Shown one piece after another: positions 20,301 through 31,365 of a DNA stretch of 64,000 nt. Where the stretch lies: NCBI GenBank assembly GCA_030704615.1, contig CM060731.1:89508756-89572755 (forward strand), in the 5' to 3' direction. The notes under the pieces are model-generated. The model was not told the DNA's origin. It did no database searches and worked only from the letters and a program-made list of their open reading frames with translations. Source of the DNA: Takakia lepidozioides. Lineage: Eukaryota > Streptophyta > Takakiopsida > Takakiales > Takakiaceae. The translations under genes were made by a program, and so were the position numbers. Every line of letters begins with the position of its first letter. Within the stretch, counting starts at the first letter, position 1.

Positions 20301-20912
20301 CTGTTTTCCAGCACCAGCCCATTACCAACAATTCAGGCAATGACATGGAGGAACCTACAAGATATGTGGGTCTTATAAGGGAGATTTTGCAAATTGACTA
20401 TGGTCAAACACAGCCTATAGTGTTTTTGTGTTCGTGGGTACGGGCGAGTCGCGTGGGTCGTCAACCTATGTCAATGAAGCAGGATGATGCTGGCTTCATA
20501 CTTTGTCAATTTTAACCGTATGCTTCCACCTTCTGAGCAACCTTTTGTGTTTCCTGGCCAGGTTGATCAAGTGTTTTTTTCTGATTGTGTGAAGGAGCCG
20601 GGGTGGAAAGTCGTCCTGGAGAAGAGCCCCTGAGCACGTAGAGTGGTCTGCGATATATCAATTGATAATGATGATGTGGCGGAAGTGGAAGGATTGTTAG
20701 CCCCACAAAGACTAGAGGAGACTCTGGTTACTGATGGCCCAACATGCAGCCGAGCGGTACCGGTTACTCCAGAGCAGGTGGCCTCCTTGTACCTCCGAGC
20801 ACCCCGTATACGTGGTGATGATGTTCAGCCAACCCTTGGACAAGATCAAGTCTGTGATGAAGATAATGATACATGTAGTGACCCAGACATAGATGAGGAT
20901 GATGAAGATTAG
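17370..20912 (+). pseudogene. CACTA-1 TNP2-type transposase, exons 2-4, decayed
   Basis: Exon 2 (17370-18829) has an acidic start (CEYSNDEDEG) and the TNP2 core: CECGCVLF, CPVCRSSRY, PRLKRMYRCKSIANLMTWH, FGLALDGVNPYGAQSTSWSTW, VNYNLPPWLM and SIHDYPAYGLLSGQ. Exon 3 (18931-19826) starts LLIRHTFDAMHCEKS and holds a DUF4218-like part (FPLSFFDVMTHLVVHLVDEL, MYPMERAMKDMKGYVRN). Exon 4 (19957-20912) has a DUF4216-like part (YVGLIREILQIDYGQTQPIV, then FVFPGQVDQVFFSD) and an acidic tail. Breaks: the exon 2/3 junction is off by one base, a frameshift lies near 20500, and a TGA at 20631 replaces an expected Arg codon. The protein would cut and join the CACTA ends. Confidence 0.85.
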
Positions 20913-21512
20913 ATATGCGCGATTTGTGCACTCCAGTTATAGACCATGCATGATAGTTTAAGGTGGTAACACTCCCTTCGCATTCCCATTAAGATATCAT
21001 GCTTGGACACTGGATTTTATGATCAATTACGGAGTGTTTTCCTTTCAGCACCCTTTATTCATTTGTTGTTGCAATTGGCTTTGGACCAACCCGTGCTGGT
21101 ACCATTGCCATGGGTTGTGCCTGCAATGTTTTCTTGCCATGGATTCGGCACACGCCACGAAAGGCCATCCAGACCATCCTCTGGAAATGCTCCAATGTTG
21201 TTTCAAACATCTCCACATTGCAATGGATACAACACTGACATTAGATGAAGGAAAGTGAGACTAGACCTCCAGCCAGCCGGCTTTCCCACATCAAATTGAA
21301 GGGGATCTGTAGATTATAGATAACGGCTGTTGCCTTCTCAATGTCTTTTCCAATCACCTCTGCAATGAACTGGGGTATAAGATCCTTCAAATCACAAGTT
21401 TGAGCATCATGCACAAGCCACTTACGGGGATAGAGTTTCCAATGCGAACCATTGGTCTTTTATTGATAGCATTGTTGTAAAATACATGGACCAACATGGT
21501 CAATTTCGGGAA
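20913..21512. repeat. CACTA-1 3' non-coding, module M1 left half
   Basis: No gene is recognised. From about 21140 it is homologous to 26210-26810: shared words are 'ccgtcctctggaaatgct' (with variants), 'gatccttcaaatcacaag' and 'attgatagcattgttgtaa'. CACTA-2 interrupts M1 at 21512/21513. M2 is the undisturbed copy. Confidence 0.65.
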
Positions 21513-21975
21513 CACTACAACAGATTGCGGCTTTTATGACTCCCATGGGTGCGCAGTCATGACAGATTTGTGGCAGAAATGCCATTTGCAGTCGTAAAAT
21601 GCTTTTGAAGTCATAATGCAGGTCTGGAGAAGGCGTATATGCGACTGCATGGCTTCGGACTCTGCGCAACACAGGTCAAACATGTTTGACCACGAATATT
21701 GGCATGGCAGATATGACTACCAATCATGGTCATGGCTACACTGGAATGACGTGTGCATATTGCAAGACAGACATATGACTTCATGACTCTCACTCTAATG
21801 CATTATGCCAGATCATCACATGGATGAATCACTACATGACTACACGTGTCGACACATGCTTTTCTGGTTATATATATAATATATGAGTATTTATATCTTA
21901 AAAAAATGGAGACTCTTACCACTAGAATGAATTAAAAAAAACCCAAAAAAAACAAAGATTTAAAAAAAATCACAT

Positions 21976-22190
21976 CAGCTGGTAAGTGCACAGTGTGTCG
22001 CCCTTGTGGTTTGGGGTTCAAACCCGCTGCCCTTATCCCGTGTGTGGGATTGTTCGAGACGGTATGTCTTGACGTTGATCGTCCTGTAGGTCTTATGGCC
22101 CATAAATGAAGGCGGGTGAATTTTCCCCCTCCTCAAGGGCTTGTGGTTTCCTTTAAGAGAAAAATAAAAATAAAAAAAAATAAAAAATGG
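21976..22190 (+). repeat. tRNA-derived SINE
   Basis: Starts 'gctggtaagtgcacagtgtg' with an A-box-like 5' part, has a B-box-like 'ggttcaaaccc' 35 bases on, a unique body and an A-rich tail ('aaaaataaaaataaaa'). This is the layout of plant tRNA-related SINEs. No clean target duplication was found because the flanks are A-rich. Confidence 0.5.
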
Positions 22191-22325
22191 GCTTTTAGGG
22201 TTTACAAAAAGGTTAAAAAACTTAAAAAGTTGCCCATCACTGTAGCGTGAACAGACTTAGAGCGAGCGGGAGGGGGAGAGAGAGAGAGAGTTGGGACTTA
22301 GAGCGAGCGAGCGGGAGAGAGGGCA

Positions 22326-22930
22326 AACATGCATGGGAGGCCAATCCAACATTACCTAACTACAGACACAAGCAGCACACACTAGAGGTCATCTTGGGTT
22401 CATGTTCAATCAAATCCTCTATGGGTCATGACACAAGGTCGAGGACAATGTGGTGAGGGCACCTTCTTCTTCGACCTATTTCAGCCTATTTTGCCCTCTC
22501 ATCAGACTCGGCCCTGAATTTGAATCATGGAGCAGAGCTGGCATGAGTTTTTTTAAGATCCTTCACGAGGGTGCGACCGCAATCGCAAGGTGTGGTTTTT
22601 TTTTAATGTACGATGTGCAGAATTTTGTCCATCCTGCAAATGTGGGTTGTTGGCTCCTGTTAGTACCATGATTTGATATTCTTCCTGATGTTTACAAGGT
22701 TCTTGGGAGAGTCAGCTTGGTCTTAGCAGACCGTGTTTCAAAGTCTGTCTGCTCAGCTGCACCGTGGTGCAGGTTCTCACTGACCAATCCGACATTACCT
22801 GACTACAGACACAAGCATCACACACAAGGTCAAATCCTCCATGGGTCATGACACAAGGTCAAGGACAGTGTGGTGAGGGCACCTTCTTCTTCGACCTATT
22901 TCAGCATGTTTTGCCCTCTCATCAGACGTC
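22326..22930 (+). repeat. Two direct copies of a PPR-derived cassette
   Basis: Copy 1 (about 22326-22520) and copy 2 (about 22775-22930) share 'gacattacctgactacagac' (with variants) and 'caccttcttcttcgacctat'. The translated piece PSSSTYFSLFCPLIR resembles part of a PPR motif. A partial third copy lies near 24520-24580 and an inverted copy lies at about 27300-27465 in CACTA-1. They are probably fragments of a captured gene amplified inside the transposons. Confidence 0.55.
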
Positions 22931-22974
22931 CTGAGATGCATATTGAATTTTGTAAGTTAGCTCATTGCTCGTTG

Positions 22975-23180
22975 ATAAGTAGGGTTGGGGGTGTTTGCTG
23001 GAACAATTCTAGGCTGTCATTGTCAGCTGCTAGCAGGAAGGCAAGGATGTATGCATAGATAGCTGAAGGATTTTGTGCAGAGGCATAGATAGCTGAAGGA
23101 GCAGGGATAGAGTGTGGGCCCAAATTCGTCCAAGAGGGCCGGATTTCAAGCTCCATTATTTCAGTGTCATCCATTCAGCC
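22975..23180 (+). repeat. Second PPR-associated cassette, first of three copies
   Basis: The words 'ctaggctgtcattgtcagct' and 'agcaggaaggcaaggatg', then 'atagctgaaggagcagg', recur near 24275-24420 and 24850-24945, and in inverse orientation near 26930-26995. The frames are broken. The conceptual peptide around GQLKEQGF could derive from the region after the PPR tract of a PLS-class protein, but this is uncertain. Confidence 0.4.
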
Positions 23181-23714
23181 AGGGATTTCCTGGTGACATT
23201 GCCAAGGCTTTACTCGCAACACGATGCTTGTAAAGCTTCCTTAGCTTGAATGCTGATTATGCTTGAATTATTAGGTTTGTAAAGCCAGTTTTGAAATTTT
23301 CATGGTAATCAGCTCTCTTGAAAATCTGTAGGTTGCAAGCCATTTACAACGGGCCGTGGGTGGACTGGAAGACAGCCATTGAAAGTCCTGGTGCAAGTTA
23401 ATACCAGTGGAGAGCAGAATAAGTTTCATATTCCCTTTTGGTGCTAGTTATCTTCATGTATGGTACTGTTGAACACCAACAATCTTTTGGTGAGATTCTG
23501 TCTTGGTGCACATGTCTGATAAAGAAAGACGGTAATGTTTGTTCTGAAACCTGAAGGCGTGAAATGATTCAACACAACAAGAGCATTACGCGTGTCACAG
23601 TACAAGCTGTAAGAAAGCAAGAGATACATAGTTATACAGTCAAACAGACAACTATTAGTTTCTGTGGAATCTCTTGCCAATGGCAGGATGGGTTGGGAAT
23701 AGCCAAGTCAGGAG

Positions 23715-24209
23715 GTGAATGCCTGTCAAATTACCACATGTCCTTTTGAACACTGCCCTGCCCTGGTGGACATGTACGCCAATTGTGGGTGCATTGAGGA
23801 TGCAAAGGGAGTGTTCAACACTGTGGCTGAACGAGATGTGGTGTCGTGGAGTGTGATGCTTGCTGGGTATGCACAGCTGGGGTGCGGGATGGAGGCTCCA
23901 ACCTTTGAGAAAATGATGGGGGAAGGGGTGAAGGCCGCCGACATAACGTTTGTGTGCGTTTGCAGTGCGTCTGCAGCCCTGGAAAAGGGCAAAGAGATCC
24001 CTGGTGACATCATCAAATCTGCAATTGTACCAGATGTCATCCTGAACATGGCTCTGGTGGCCATGTATGCTAAATGTGGGAGCATTGAGGATGCCAAGGG
24101 AGTGTTCAATGCTATGGCTGAACTAGATGTGGTGTCGTGGAATGCGATGCTTGAAGGGTGTGCAGAGCAGGAGCGCGGGATGGGGCGTTGGACACCTGAA
24201 AGCAAATGA
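23715..24209 (+). pseudogene. Captured PPR (PLS-class) gene fragment
   Basis: A 165-codon frame with two clear PPR motif blocks: ALVDMYANCGCIEDAKGVF followed by RDVVSWSVMLAGYAQLG, and ALVAMYAKCGSIEDAKGVF followed by LDVVSWNAMLEGCAEQ. Full PLS proteins have ten or more motifs and a targeting peptide, absent here. PPR proteins bind organelle RNA. This copy is internal to CACTA-2 and is best read as a transduplicated fragment, not a working gene. Confidence 0.8.
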
Positions 24210-26104
24210 TGGAGAAAAGGATGAAGGTACATTCTTCAACATATTTCACCCTGTTTTCCCTGCTAGTGTTTGCTTTGACAATTCTAGGCTGTCATTGTCA
24301 GCTGCTAGCAGCAAGGCGAGGATGTATGCATGATTTGTGCAGAGGCATGGACAGCTGAAGGAGCAGGGATTTCGTGTGGGTCCAGATTCATCCAAGAAGG
24401 CCAGATTTCAAGCACAAGATTACCTGTGATTCCCTGTGGATCAATAGCTACAAGAAACCTGCATGGGTAGATGGTCAACTGGGAGCAGCGGCACAAGTGA
24501 TAAAATCAGGCACTGCTAATGAAGGCATCTTCTTCAACACATTTCACCCAGTTTTTCCCTCTTATCAGAATCGGCCCTAAATTTACATGTTCAATTCTGC
24601 AAGTTAGCTGGTTGAGTGAATCTAGTTTGGAGTGACTTTGACATGATACTGCCAATGTGACAACAGGAAAGTGTCAAAAAATAGGTAACAGAGATGAGGA
24701 GAAGCTGTGGAATGAATACTTATCTGAGCCCAGTCACTGATGGGTCAACCGGGGCAGAAAGGTGAATGCCTGCTACATTTCAGAGAGTAGCAGACGCAAT
24801 TCAGCATAGGAACTAGTGTGCTACGCTGAGTTGGGTGTTTCCTAGAACAAATGTAGGCTGTCATTGTCAGCTGCTAGCAGCAAGGCAAGGATGAATGCTT
24901 GATTTGTGCAGAGGCATGGATAGCTGAAGGAATAGAGATAGAGTATGGGTGATGCAGGGTGCTGGGCAATGGGCAAGATGTCTTTGTATAAACGTGAGTG
25001 ACCTTCCTATCATCCTGGGTTTCATTTTTAGTGCATGTTTCTTTGTGAAGTATCTGACGACTTCGCCAATACACACCAACCTTTTTGCTTTGGTTTGTTT
25101 AGGACATGGGATAGAAGTTACCATAAACAACACTGGCATTGGTTTTTCATATATGGTATTAGATAATTCTCTTAATTGTTTCCGCCTTGGCAGGTTGCTC
25201 AGTGACCTTCCCTGGACGCCTTGGAGTATAGCGAGTGAGTGTCTCACAATGCAATATTGGTTGGTGCATCTTATGCAAGAACTTGGAAAACAAACAAATG
25301 TCCTTGTTGTAGTAATTCTTAAAGCCATGCAAGCCGTTTTTTATGGGTTGCAGATTGATGGAATACATGAGTAGTTAGAAGATTCTGGGTGAACACTTTT
25401 CAAAGTGTTATAGTTAGACAAAATAATTCACATGAGAACATGCGACTATTTAATGTATTTTTAGATCGCAACAAAAATGATAATGATAAATAGATTAGTA
25501 AATAGAGATGGTATGCAATCTCTTGGTTTTGCTCAGCTTGTTGCAGTTATGTCTTGCTGCCTTGTTCTCTTTGTATTATATATTATATTTCATTGTTGTA
25601 ATAGACATGTACATGACTGCTATCATAGTCATAATAATGACTACATCTATTTTCACTCTCCAATAGTACTACACCACGTGGCAGAAATACAAATATGTAA
25701 CACCCCAAAACTTATCATGACACATGTCAATCTGCTGATGGACCACGTGTAAAAACTGAAACGCGCCACGTGTTGCAACCGGATTAGCACACCCGTAGTC
25801 ATAGTTCGCAGTCATGGAGAGCTAAACACTCTGCCACGTGTCATTTCCTGCATCGAACACGTGCCACTCTTGCACAGCCGCTGACATGGACTACACTGTC
25901 CGTTCAGTCATTCAGTAAAGCCAGCGTGTATGACTACCCCCATAGCTGCTCTAGCGCCACGTGACAGCCAGCCTGGAGAGTCATATCTGCCATGTCACAA
26001 CTGACTAGGTCTTTACGTCTGCAGAGTCAGGAAGTCGTAAATGGCTTCCATGACTGCATTTGCAGTCATAACACAGAGACGTAAAAGCCGCAATTTGTTG
26101 TAGT
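24210..26104. other. CACTA-2 right part: cassette copies and subterminal repeats
   Basis: Holds further copies of the PPR-associated cassettes (to about 24950), then non-coding DNA. From about 25600 the subterminal zone has 'catgactgc', 'cacgtgt' and 'cagtcat' words matching those at 21600-21850 in inverse orientation. No intact gene. Confidence 0.5.
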
Positions 26105-26105
26105 A

Positions 26106-27780
26106 GAATGACATATAGTACGCTTTCATGTACTATGTAAGCATGCAACTATGTACCAGTGACGTGGCTTGTTCACCACTTAACCTGTTTGCCCATTCAG
26201 CCATCTCCACATTGTCATGGATTTTGCATGCTGGATTGTGAGGCCATCCACACCGTCCTCTGGAAATGCTATCATGGGGTTTCAGCTATGTCCACATTTC
26301 CCTGGATTATGCCTGCACGAAGCCACCCTCCACTTTATTATAGTATTGCAGCAACATTCAAAGCACTTCAATTTGTATCCATCGAAAACATCTAGGCTGG
26401 AAAAAGACATTGTTGCAGCAGAACTTATGAAAGTACTTCTCCCCTTCCACTACACACGTGAAATGAAAGAAGCCAACCAACAGCATACCAGCCAAGAAAA
26501 TATGAAACCAGCCAAGAAAAGAGCCAATATATGCAGTGAAGGTCGACACTAAATGAAACTTATCCAACACTTACATTAGAGGAGGGAAGCTAAGTCTTAC
26601 CTTCATAAGCTTGCCCACATCAAATTTGGGAGCTTTCAGAAATTTTCCTTTCCGGTTGAATGAACTTGGCTACAAGATCCTTCAAATCACAAGTTTGAGC
26701 TTCACACACAATGAACTTACAGGGATTGAGCTTCCAATGCGAACCAGAAGTCTTATATTGATAGCATTGTTGTAAAACACATGGACCAACAATGACAGTC
26801 TCTGGAATGACATATAGTACAGTAATGACATATAGTACAGCATGCCGCTTCCAATTGACCATCTACCCATGTAGGTTTCTTGTAACTATCCTTCCACAGG
26901 GAATCATAGGTAATGTGGAGCTTGAAATCCAGCCCTCTTGGATGAATCTGGACCCACACTCTATCCCTGCTCCTTCAGCTATCCATGCCTCTGACAACCT
27001 ACAATTCTACCAGCAAACACCCCAACCATACTGGAGTGGAGTTCTTCCCCAAAACACCCCAACCCTACTTATCACAATCTGAAATGCATCTGCTTCTCTC
27101 TGTAGTCCAACAGGCATTCGCCTTTTTGTCTCCATTGTCCCACCATTGGGGTCGGAAAGTGTTCACCCCAAAGCTTCTCCTCACCTCTATTATATGTTTT
27201 TGGATACTTCCCTGCTGCCACACTGGCAGTAATTTGCCAAAGTCTCTCCAAACCACCACAGATCTACCCAACGACCTAACTTACAGAATTCAATATGCAT
27301 CTTGCGGCCGAGTCTGATGAGAGGGCAACACAGGCTGAAATAGGTTGAAGAAGAAGGTGCCCTACCACATTGTCCTTGACCTGTCTTGAGGATTTGACCG
27401 ATGACCACTTGTGTGTGCTGCTTGTGTCTGTAGTCAGGTAATGTCGGATTGGTCTGTGAGATCAAAATGAGTAGTCAGAGATTGAAACACGCTTGCTAAG
27501 ACCAAGCTGACTCTCCCAAGAACGGCGAGCTCGCTTCTCCTCGTCTCGTCTCCTCCTCCTCTTCTCCTTCGTGCATCATTTGCTCAACGCCTCCATCCCA
27601 CGCCCCTGCATATCCTGCTATCATCGTGTTCCATCCCTCAGCTATGTGGTGTGGCGCAGGAGACAAAAAAACGCCAAGTCCCAGCCCTCCTTTCTGTTCA
27701 CGATTACACTAATGGGCAACCTTATTAGCAATTTTTTAACTTTTTAAAACCTAATGGGCAACCTTATTTGCATTATATGT
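26106..27780. repeat. CACTA-1 3' non-coding: end of M1, intact module M2, inverted cassettes
   Basis: 26210-26830 is the undisturbed paralogue (M2) of the region split by CACTA-2. 26860-27465 holds the PPR-associated cassettes in inverse orientation to those in CACTA-2. No gene is recognised. Confidence 0.55.
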
Positions 27781-28077
27781 GCCTTCAAAATGACACGTGT
27801 AGTGATGTAGTCGTATAAATAGAGCTCTGAAACCATCTTCAGTCATGGAGTCATAAGATTCCATGAAACGTCGTCCACGTGTAGTCAAACATATCACACT
27901 AGTCATATAAACCATCCCTGTCATCATGGTCAACAATGTTTGACCAATGCTCCCTAACTTTCCGGAGTCATGTAGTGATATCCATTACTACAAAGTCATA
28001 AAACTAAAACTGTAATGCATTTCAGCGCTCTGTAGTCATGTACCTAGTGCAGTTTTTATTACTCCGCCAAAGCCGTA
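27781..28077. repeat. CACTA-1 right subterminal repeats
   Basis: Dense 'gtagtcat', 'agtcatgtag' and 'gacacgtgtag' words mirroring the left end (650-1250). This is a candidate binding zone for the TnpA-like protein. Confidence 0.55.
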
Positions 28078-28105
28078 GTCCTAAAAACGCTCATCTCTTG
28101 TAGTG
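28078..28105 (-). repeat. CACTA-1 right terminal inverted repeat
   Basis: Ends AAACGCTCATCTCTTGTAGTG, the inverse of the left end apart from two bases, and is followed by AGC (28106-28108). Confidence 0.88.
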
Positions 28106-28702
28106 AGCCCATTGAAGGCTTGTATTTTCAAGTTTGGGAGTGCAAGAAAGGAAGGAAGGGGCTGGTTTCCCTGTAGGGCATGTGTGGAGCATGCCTTCAG
28201 CCCATTGAGGCTCTTGTTTTCAAGCTTTAGAGAGCTAGAATGGAATGGCTAGGGCTAGTTTCCACTTGGGGTGAAAGAAAAGCACTTGTAGGGCATATGT
28301 GAGTTGGGGTTTCAACTTCAAGCTTGAAGGGAGCACAACTCTTGAAGCAGCAGGTGCAAGGGCTGGATTAGGTGCGAAGGGGCGTGCTATGGTCAAGAAA
28401 AGCGCGTGAATGAGTGCCTACAAGGGCTGGAAGTCAGCCATGTTTGGTTAGTCGCCATAGGGATCAATGACGTTGTTTTGTAAGTTAAAATGAAGCTTGT
28501 GCACTTAGTTTTGATTGCAAATATCTTTTTTTGGAATTAGAGCTACTATTGGTGGTGTGTGGGAGCAAGAATACCTTGCTGATTTCCTCACAGACGCCAT
28601 AGCTTGGTGCAAAGAAGCCTAGAGTCCAAGAGACACAAACCCTAGCTTGGCGTGTCTAAACCCTTGGGAGAAATGGCTAAATTGCCATGAACAGCCATGG
28701 AT

Positions 28703-29283
28703 GGGGCTGTGACGGGCTGTGACTGGCTGTGATAGGCTGTGCCCTATGGCCTTTGGGGCTGTGATGGGCTATGACAGGTTGTGACATGTGGCCTGTGGGG
28801 CTGTGATGGATTGTGATGGGCTGTGACGTGCTGTGATAGGCTGTGCCCTATGGTCTTTGGGGCTGTGAGAGGCTGTGAGAGGCTGTGATAGGTGGCATGT
28901 GGGGCTGTGACCGGCTGTGATAGGCTGTGACGGGCTGTGACCTATGGCCTTTGGGGTTGTGAGAGGCTGTGAGAGGCTGCGACATGTGGTTTGTGGGGCT
29001 GTGATGGGCTGTGACAGGAGACCTGTGGGGTTGTGACCGGTTGTGGCCTGTGGCTTGTGGGGCTGCGATAGGCTGTGACAGGCTGTGGCCTGTGATGTTG
29101 TGACCCTGTCACATGTGTAGGGCTGTGACAGGCTGTGCCCTGTGGCGTTTGGGGCTGTGGGGCTGTGACAGGCTGTGACCTGTGGTCTGTGGGGCTGTGA
29201 TGGGCTGTGACGGCTGTGACCTGTGATCTATGTGGGCCTGTGCTAGTCTGTGGTGGCTCGTGTTGACCTGTGGACGGCCTGTG
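28703..29283 (+). repeat. Minisatellite in the leader of element B
   Basis: 'ggctgtgacgggctgtgac' type words repeated over about 580 bp, the same array as 14605-15412 on the other strand but shorter and more diverged. Confidence 0.85.
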
Positions 29284-29984
29284 CTAACTCATGGAGGCAC
29301 TGGTGGACTGCCTGAGGACTGGCATGTGGTCTTGAAGGCCAAATTTCGAAGCTCGTGGAGGGCGGTTTGAGGAGTATCTTCATGATATTCCCATGGTCAT
29401 GCAAGTGAGGGAAGAGAGGAGAGGAAGAGTGTTGGGATGAGGGCATGTTGGGGTTAGGCATTGCTTTAGGTTCTCTTCCTCGTAGTTTTCCACCCTCTCA
29501 TTAGGCCGAGACCTTTCCGTAAGTGGAGACAAGAGTCAGTCCGGGTTTGGGCTGGGGTGTCCTTGCAGGAGCAACACCGTGGAGTTATTTTTGGTGTGGG
29601 GGGGGGGGGTTGTCGTTCTGATTTCTTATGTTTGGATCCCATCCTTACCTGCATGCTTGACTGTGCGCCATGTTTGTGTGGGCGCTTGTTTTTACAGGTG
29701 ATTGGTCCGGATTTGATCACCGGCCAGTCCTAGAGCATGTTGTCGATGGTGAGGCTGGGGTGATGATCAGTCAGACCATCATTGTTTCTCCTGTGGTGAG
29801 GTTGGAGGTGATGACCAGCCAACCATAGGAGTGTTTGCGGTGGATGCAGGTGCAGGTGTAGGCTATGTTAGGAACCTAGTATTCCAAACCATAAGCCGTA
29901 ACAGGTTCTCCATCCGGTTACCTTGTGGAGAGGGGGTTAGGGACATGTTCATGACTGGTTGAGTGACAGTTAGTCAACACAGAG

Positions 29985-31293
29985 GTGCCACTAGTTGCTG
30001 GGGAGAGTGACGGTTCAAGCACTAGCGATACTAGGGGATACACGAGACGAGGTGTGCGGTTTATGCCACCTTCACCTCCAGTGTCTTCTACGGAAGGTTC
30101 TGATTCAGATTGTGAATCGGGAGGACTCACACCGGCGGTGCAAGTTGTTTCCTTGCAAATTGTTGTGGGACACAATGGAGGAGATGTATGGAGCTACCAA
30201 GGGGCCACGAAAGTACTTTGGGGCGGTGGGCACCATCGAGTTGGATGATTTTATCCAAGAGTTTGATAGTTGGTGTGATTTGCAGCAAATGCGCAATCCA
30301 CAACTATTTACGCCTCATGGCATGGAAGGGGCTGTTTCAGCACCTTGAGGGGCCGACTATGGATGATTACCATGAGTTCAGGCGGGGGCATGAGGTTGAG
30401 ATCAAGGAGTGGAGGATGTACTGGTCACCCGACTATGTCTCCATCACTAGGGGCACTAGAGCCACGAGGGCAGTGGCTACACCTGCCGCTGCACCGGCAG
30501 CTTCAACAAGCAGCATTGGGACTAGTGGGACTGGTGGTACCGTAACTACAACATCCACCCAAGCCACTACTGCACCAGCACCAGTACCCGTGCCTGCCTT
30601 CAACCCTGTTGTGGAGTTCTTCGAAGAGTTGAGAGGGAACTACCAAGGGGTAAGGACAGAGAAGTTGCGGAGCTTGCAAGAGTTCCAACGGAAGCCTACT
30701 GAGAGCTTGAGGGAGGCTTTCACTCGCATGAGGCGCTTGATAAATGTAACCCAAGGGGTTACGGAAGCTCAGACAGTCCAATTCTATTATGGGATATTGG
30801 ACAAGGAGCTGAGGAGAAGGGTGCGGGATGCAACTCTCCTACAAGCGGCCCAACCCACCTTAGCAAATGTGTAGAGTGGATAGACCTCAATATGGTGGAG
30901 GAACGAGTGGTCATGGTGGGATTTGCTAAGGAGATACCACGGGGTAGTGGTGCTCCTAGCCAACCACTACCTCAACGTGCTCAAGGCAACGAGGGGGCCC
31001 AGGTGAAGCCTAGGGAAGGAAAGAAAGGACCTCAGATGCAAGGGTCTCTCCCTTCATTTGCACGCCAACAATGGGCGGAGGTGGTGTGTTGGACATGTGG
31101 AGGACCCCATGTCAAGAAGGATTGCCCAGAGGGAGGCAAAGGGCCGGCACATGCACAGCCTGCACAGTTGCAGTGTGGGCATTGTGGCAAGCACGGGCAT
31201 GGAGAGGCCCAGTGTTATGGTTTGCATCCTGAGTTGCGCCCAGGCCAGTTCCAAGGGAACAATGGTGGCCGGGGGCGAGGTGGAGCAGCCTAG
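29985..31293 (+). pseudogene. Element B Gag
   Basis: Pieces in shifting frames: ELDDFIQEFDSWCDLQQMRN (about 30235), the Gag domain FFEELRGNYQGVRTEKLRSL to DKELRRRVRDATLLQAA (30188-30874), and the two zinc knuckles CWTCGGPHVKKDC and CGHCGKHGHGEAQC (about 31090-31215). A short deletion near 30870 joins LANV to a stop. Otherwise it is parallel to Gag of element A. Confidence 0.8.
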
Positions 31294-31365
31294 AGAGGAT
31301 GAGGTGCAAGCCAAGGGCAAGCTCAACATGGCCAAGGACGTGGAGGTCAGGGTGTTGACCAAGGC

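Larger units (their letters stand above)
21513..26105. mobile_element. CACTA-2: non-autonomous CACTA carrying PPR gene fragments
   Basis: Left end CACTACAACAGATTGCGG, right end CCGCAATTTGTTGTAGTA (last base mutated from G). Flanked by GAA at 21510-21512 and 26106-26108. The paralogous undisturbed sequence at about 26807 reads 'tctggaatgacatatag' with a single GAA, so both boundaries and the duplication are confirmed inside this window. Length 4593 bp. It encodes no transposase and would have to be mobilised in trans. The cargo is a SINE, PPR fragments and repeated cassettes. Confidence 0.9.
626..28105 (+). mobile_element. CACTA-1: En/Spm-type DNA transposon, 27.5 kb including nested inserts
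   Basis: The left end begins CACTACAACA and the right end is its inverted counterpart TCTTGTAGTG; 26 of the 28 terminal bases match in inverted orientation. A 3-bp AGC precedes the left end (623-625) and follows the right end (28106-28108), the usual CACTA target duplication. The element encodes a TnpA-like protein leftwards (1801-5198) and a TNP2 transposase rightwards (5741-20912). Removing gypsy A (11017 + 4 bp) and CACTA-2 (4593 + 3 bp) leaves about 11.9 kb, a normal size for an autonomous CACTA. Both transposase genes are now broken. The host site is the leader of gypsy B. Confidence 0.9.
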
